Made by a program: the position numbers and the translations under genes. Below are positions 8,455 through 9,985 of a DNA stretch of 9,985 bases, piece after piece. Every line of letters begins with the position of its first letter. The first letter of the stretch is position 1. Under the pieces are notes generated by a model. It ran no database searches. It was given only the letters and a program-made list of their open reading frames with translations, and was not told the DNA's origin. The DNA comes from Heliobacteriaceae bacterium (lineage in GTDB: Bacteria > Cyanobacteriota > Vampirovibrionia > Gastranaerophilales > Gastranaerophilaceae): the NCBI GenBank assembly GCA_031267015.1, contig JAIRZW010000190.1:1-9985 (forward strand), given 5' to 3'.

Positions 8455-8489
8455 GGTTATATTATAACATGTTATCAAACAATGAACAA
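8455..8489. promoter_or_regulatory. Compact divergent start region of hydE and the DUF3326 gene
   Basis: Only 14 bp (8455-8468) separate the two divergent start codons. For hydE (minus strand), TTGTTC (8489-8484), 17 bp and TATAAT (8466-8461) form a promoter whose start point would fall at or next to the ATG. On the plus strand TATATT (8458-8463) lies 5 nt before the DUF3326 ATG, without a good -35. A perfect 12-bp palindrome ATAACATGTTAT (8464-8475) covers the DUF3326 start codon and could be an operator. Neither gene has a visible Shine-Dalgarno. All functional roles are inferred. Confidence 0.5.
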
Positions 8490-9482
8490 TTAGGAGCATT
8501 TATTGTTCCGACAGGCGTCGGGGCGGCAGTCGGCGGCTATGCAGGCGACGCAAGCGTTTGGGCGCGAAAGTTTTCGCAGCTTGCGCGGCTCATCGTAAAC
8601 CCCAATGTCGTGAATGCGGGCGGGTTTTCAGGGATTAATGAAAAAATGCTCTATGTTGAAGGCCGGTCGCTGGACAGCTTTTTTAAGGGTGAAATTTCAC
8701 TCGTGCCCGGCTCCGCCAACAAAATTGGCGTGGTTTTTGACAGGGCAATTCCGCAGGATGTGTTGAACATACACATAAACACGATTAATGCGGTTAAAAC
8801 TGTTTACGGGATTGATGTAATCGGGTATGAGGTTACGCAGGCGCCTGTGGGTGTTGAGTTTTTGCTTAATAGGGTTTCTGCCGGAAGTGTGCGAAACATT
8901 GAAACGCTTATTGAGGCTTCCAAAAAGCTTCTTGCGGCCGGCGCGGACGCGATTGCGCTTGTGTGTTTGTTTGAAGACCCCGAGAGTGTAAACCCGGATT
9001 ATGCGCAAGGCTGCGGGGTTGACCCGGTCGGAGGGGTTGAAGCGATTGTGTCGCACTATGTTTCGCGTGAATTGAGGGTTCCGTGCGCGCACTCGCCCGC
9101 GTTTCGTGATTTCACAATAAGTCCGGCGCTTGTGGACGCAAAGTCTGCGTCCGAATATATTACGCCGACATTCTTACCGTGTGTGCTTTTGGGATTGGAC
9201 AAGGCCCCAAAGTTGGTATCCCCCCTTAATCCCCCCTTGCAAGGGGGGCAAAATTCAGTTATAAGCATAAACCATTTAGATTTTCTTATTATGCCATATG
9301 ATTCGCTGGGCTCAACACCCGTGTTTGAGGCTGTGAAGCGCGGGATTACTGTCTATGCGGTTCGTGAAAATACCACGGCATTAAATGTTACTGCCGAATC
9401 CCTCGGGCTCGCAGACAAAATTATTGAAGTTCAATCATATCAGGAATGTTTTCAACTTTGTAAAACATCTGCGCGGCTTTGA
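8469..9482 (+). CDS. DUF3326 family protein, 337 aa, with an in-frame repeat insertion
   Basis: This protein belongs to a family of unknown function that I know mainly from cyanobacteria and plastid-bearing eukaryotes. Its recognisable parts are AFIVPTGVGAAVGGYAGDA (10-28), NPNVVNAGG, the LYVEG stretch (61-65), the central GADAIALVCLFEDP (158-171), PCAHSPAF (205-212) and the C-terminal ENTTALNVTAESLGL (300-314). The GVGA and GGYAGDA loops could bind a nucleotide or other ligand, but no activity is established. No signal peptide or membrane segment is clear, so it is probably cytoplasmic. Residues 250-261 (VSPLNPPLQGGQ) come from a palindromic DNA repeat inserted in a variable stretch between two conserved regions. 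The start leaves nine residues before the conserved strand, as expected; no Shine-Dalgarno is visible. The gene is divergent from hydE and overlaps the end of murI by 62 bp. Confidence 0.88.
   Translation: MLSNNEQLGAFIVPTGVGAAVGGYAGDASVWARKFSQLARLIVNPNVVNAGGFSGINEKMLYVEGRSLDSFFKGEISLVPGSANKIGVVFDRAIPQDVLNIHINTINAVKTVYGIDVIGYEVTQAPVGVEFLLNRVSAGSVRNIETLIEASKKLLAAGADAIALVCLFEDPESVNPDYAQGCGVDPVGGVEAIVSHYVSRELRVPCAHSPAFRDFTISPALVDAKSASEYITPTFLPCVLLGLDKAPKLVSPLNPPLQGGQNSVISINHLDFLIMPYDSLGSTPVFEAVKRGITVYAVRENTTALNVTAESLGLADKIIEVQSYQECFQLCKTSARL
9216..9251 (+). repeat. Short C-rich palindromic repeat inside the DUF3326 gene
   Basis: The core is a perfect 18-bp palindrome CCCCCCTTGCAAGGGGGG (9231-9248), preceded by a direct copy of the left arm (CCCCCCTTAAT, 9220-9230). 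It is read in frame as VSPLNPPLQGGQ. Repeats giving NPPLQGGQ-like peptides are, as I recall, common dispersed elements in cyanobacterial and other genomes. The boundaries are approximate; 36 bp would keep the frame. Confidence 0.8.
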
Positions 9483-9985
9483 CAAAGTTTTCAGGGGAGG
9501 AGCTTGTGTAGAAGTTTTCTTCCCCCTCATCCGCCCTACGGGCACCTTCTCCCACCTTGGGGAGAAGGGCAGAGGCCAGATATTGTGCGAAGTATGTTGA
9601 CGGGTCGATGAACATGTCAGCAGGCGCAAACTGCGTAAGCAAAGGCAGCAAATAAGGATAGTGCGTGCACCCAAGCACAATTTTTTCAGGCTTGAATTTA
9701 AGCATTTTTTCAAGCGGTTTTCGGATTAGGTCAAGACCCTCACCCCTGCCCCTCTCCCAGAGGGAGAGGGGTACAGAACCCTCGACCATTTGAACCCACT
9801 CAGGCGGTGCGATTTCCAAAACCTCCATGCAAGGACACAGCTTTTGGATTTCGCGCGAATATGCACCGGAATTTACCGTCGCCTTTGTTGCAAACACCCC
9901 GAGTCTTTCCACCGGAAGTTCAGCCAAAACCCCCGCAACCGACTGGATTACAGGGTAAATCTTAAAATTGTAATTGTCTTTTAAT
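9421..9985 (-). CDS. murI: Glutamate racemase, C-terminal part (5' end beyond right edge), with two in-frame repeat insertions
   Basis: MurI interconverts L- and D-glutamate, supplying D-Glu for peptidoglycan. The last 187 codons are present and the frame is open to the window edge; an internal TTG at 9927 is not the true start. Family motifs are VIQSVAGV, GVFATKATVNSGAY (substrate-binding TxxSGxY region) and LGCTHYPYL, which holds the second catalytic Cys (codon 9667-9669) and His. The first catalytic Cys (CNT region) lies outside. Two palindromic repeats are translated within the gene: VPLSLWERGRGEG about 20 residues before GCTHYP, and LPKVGEGARRADEGEE before the C-terminal ENFYTSSSPENF segment. 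The frame stays open through both and the domain motifs are intact, so the gene is probably functional rather than a pseudogene. It overlaps the DUF3326 gene tail-to-tail by 62 bp. Confidence 0.93.
   Translation of the reverse strand, partial: LKDNYNFKIYPVIQSVAGVLAELPVERLGVFATKATVNSGAYSREIQKLCPCMEVLEIAPPEWVQMVEGSVPLSLWERGRGEGLDLIRKPLEKMLKFKPEKIVLGCTHYPYLLPLLTQFAPADMFIDPSTYFAQYLASALLPKVGEGARRADEGEENFYTSSSPENFVKAAQMFYKVENIPDMIELQ
9522..9569 (-). repeat. Palindromic dispersed repeat near the 3' end of murI
   Basis: Two hairpins lie side by side: GCCC/GGGC (9533-9536, 9540-9543, loop TAC) and CCTTCTCCC/GGGAGAAGG (9545-9553, 9560-9568). The element is read on the murI strand as PKVGEGARRADEGE. 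Repeats with GEGARRADEG-type translations are, as I recall, widespread in unrelated bacterial genomes. The ends are approximate. Confidence 0.82.
9738..9774 (-). repeat. Palindromic dispersed repeat in the middle of murI
   Basis: A perfect 10-bp stem CCCCTCTCCC (9749-9758) with GGGAGAGGGG (9762-9771) and loop AGA, plus the flanking CCCTCACCCC (9738-9746 region). On the murI strand it reads VPLSLWERGRGEG without breaking the frame. PLSLWERGRGEG is, as I recall, a common spurious peptide from a dispersed bacterial repeat. It is a different kind from the other three repeats in this window. Confidence 0.82.

Noticed and set aside
9435..9713. Second minus-strand reading frame overlapping murI in another frame (92 aa)
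   Set aside because: The murI frame contains the catalytic GCTHYP motif and is open to the window edge; the other frame is a shadow.
9216..9774. The cluster of palindromes as a CRISPR array
   Set aside because: The repeats are of three different sequences, unevenly spaced, and lie within coding sequences; no repeat-spacer regularity exists.
9421..9985. murI as a pseudogene because of two inserted repeats
   Set aside because: The frame is unbroken and the TxxSGxY and GCTHYP motifs are intact, so a functional gene with extra peptides is more likely, though the unseen 5' part could still be damaged.

Overview
The window looks like chromosomal DNA from a low-to-moderate GC, probably host-associated bacterium. 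My best guess is the non-photosynthetic cyanobacterial relatives (Candidatus Gastranaerophilales / Melainabacteria, now Vampirovibrionia). The clues are two prepilin-like proteins starting with the FTLAEVLITLGIIG type of N-terminus that is abundant in that group, a DUF3326 protein otherwise best known from cyanobacteria and plastid-bearing eukaryotes, and an [FeFe]-hydrogenase maturase. This is inference from memory of families; the 23S fragment at the left edge would settle it.

Layout. Positions 1-672 hold the end of an rRNA operon: the 3' part of 23S, a 125-nt spacer with a perfect hairpin, 5S rRNA and a strong intrinsic terminator. Positions 751-2431 hold four small plus-strand genes in AT-rich DNA: two unrecognised proteins, a stand-alone LuxR-type HTH protein and a double zinc-ribbon protein. 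Positions 2447-6095 hold two paralogous prepilin-like genes flanking groES-groEL. The two prepilin promoters share an identical 11-nt upstream element and an identical extended -10 start at exactly the same spacing. A 114-bp nested palindromic repeat sits between groES and groEL.

Positions 6089-8454 hold a tightly coupled minus-strand operon, hydE-cysK-GNAT, with two 8-bp start/stop overlaps. hydE is divergent from a DUF3326 gene, with only 14 bp between the start codons. The DUF3326 gene overlaps tail-to-tail by 62 bp with murI, whose 5' end lies beyond the right edge. The DUF3326 and murI coding sequences together carry three short GC-rich palindromic repeats of three different kinds, each read through in frame, within about 560 bp.

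How the parts relate. Much of the window is housekeeping: ribosomal RNA, chaperonin, cysteine synthesis and peptidoglycan precursor synthesis. The less ordinary parts are the prepilin pair with its common promoter design, the linkage of an H-cluster maturase to a cysteine synthase, and short palindromic elements inserted into coding sequences and an operon junction. I see no CRISPR array, no transposase, no tRNA and no phage genes. No new multi-gene system is demonstrated; the in-frame palindromes and the prepilin promoter motif are the strongest leads.
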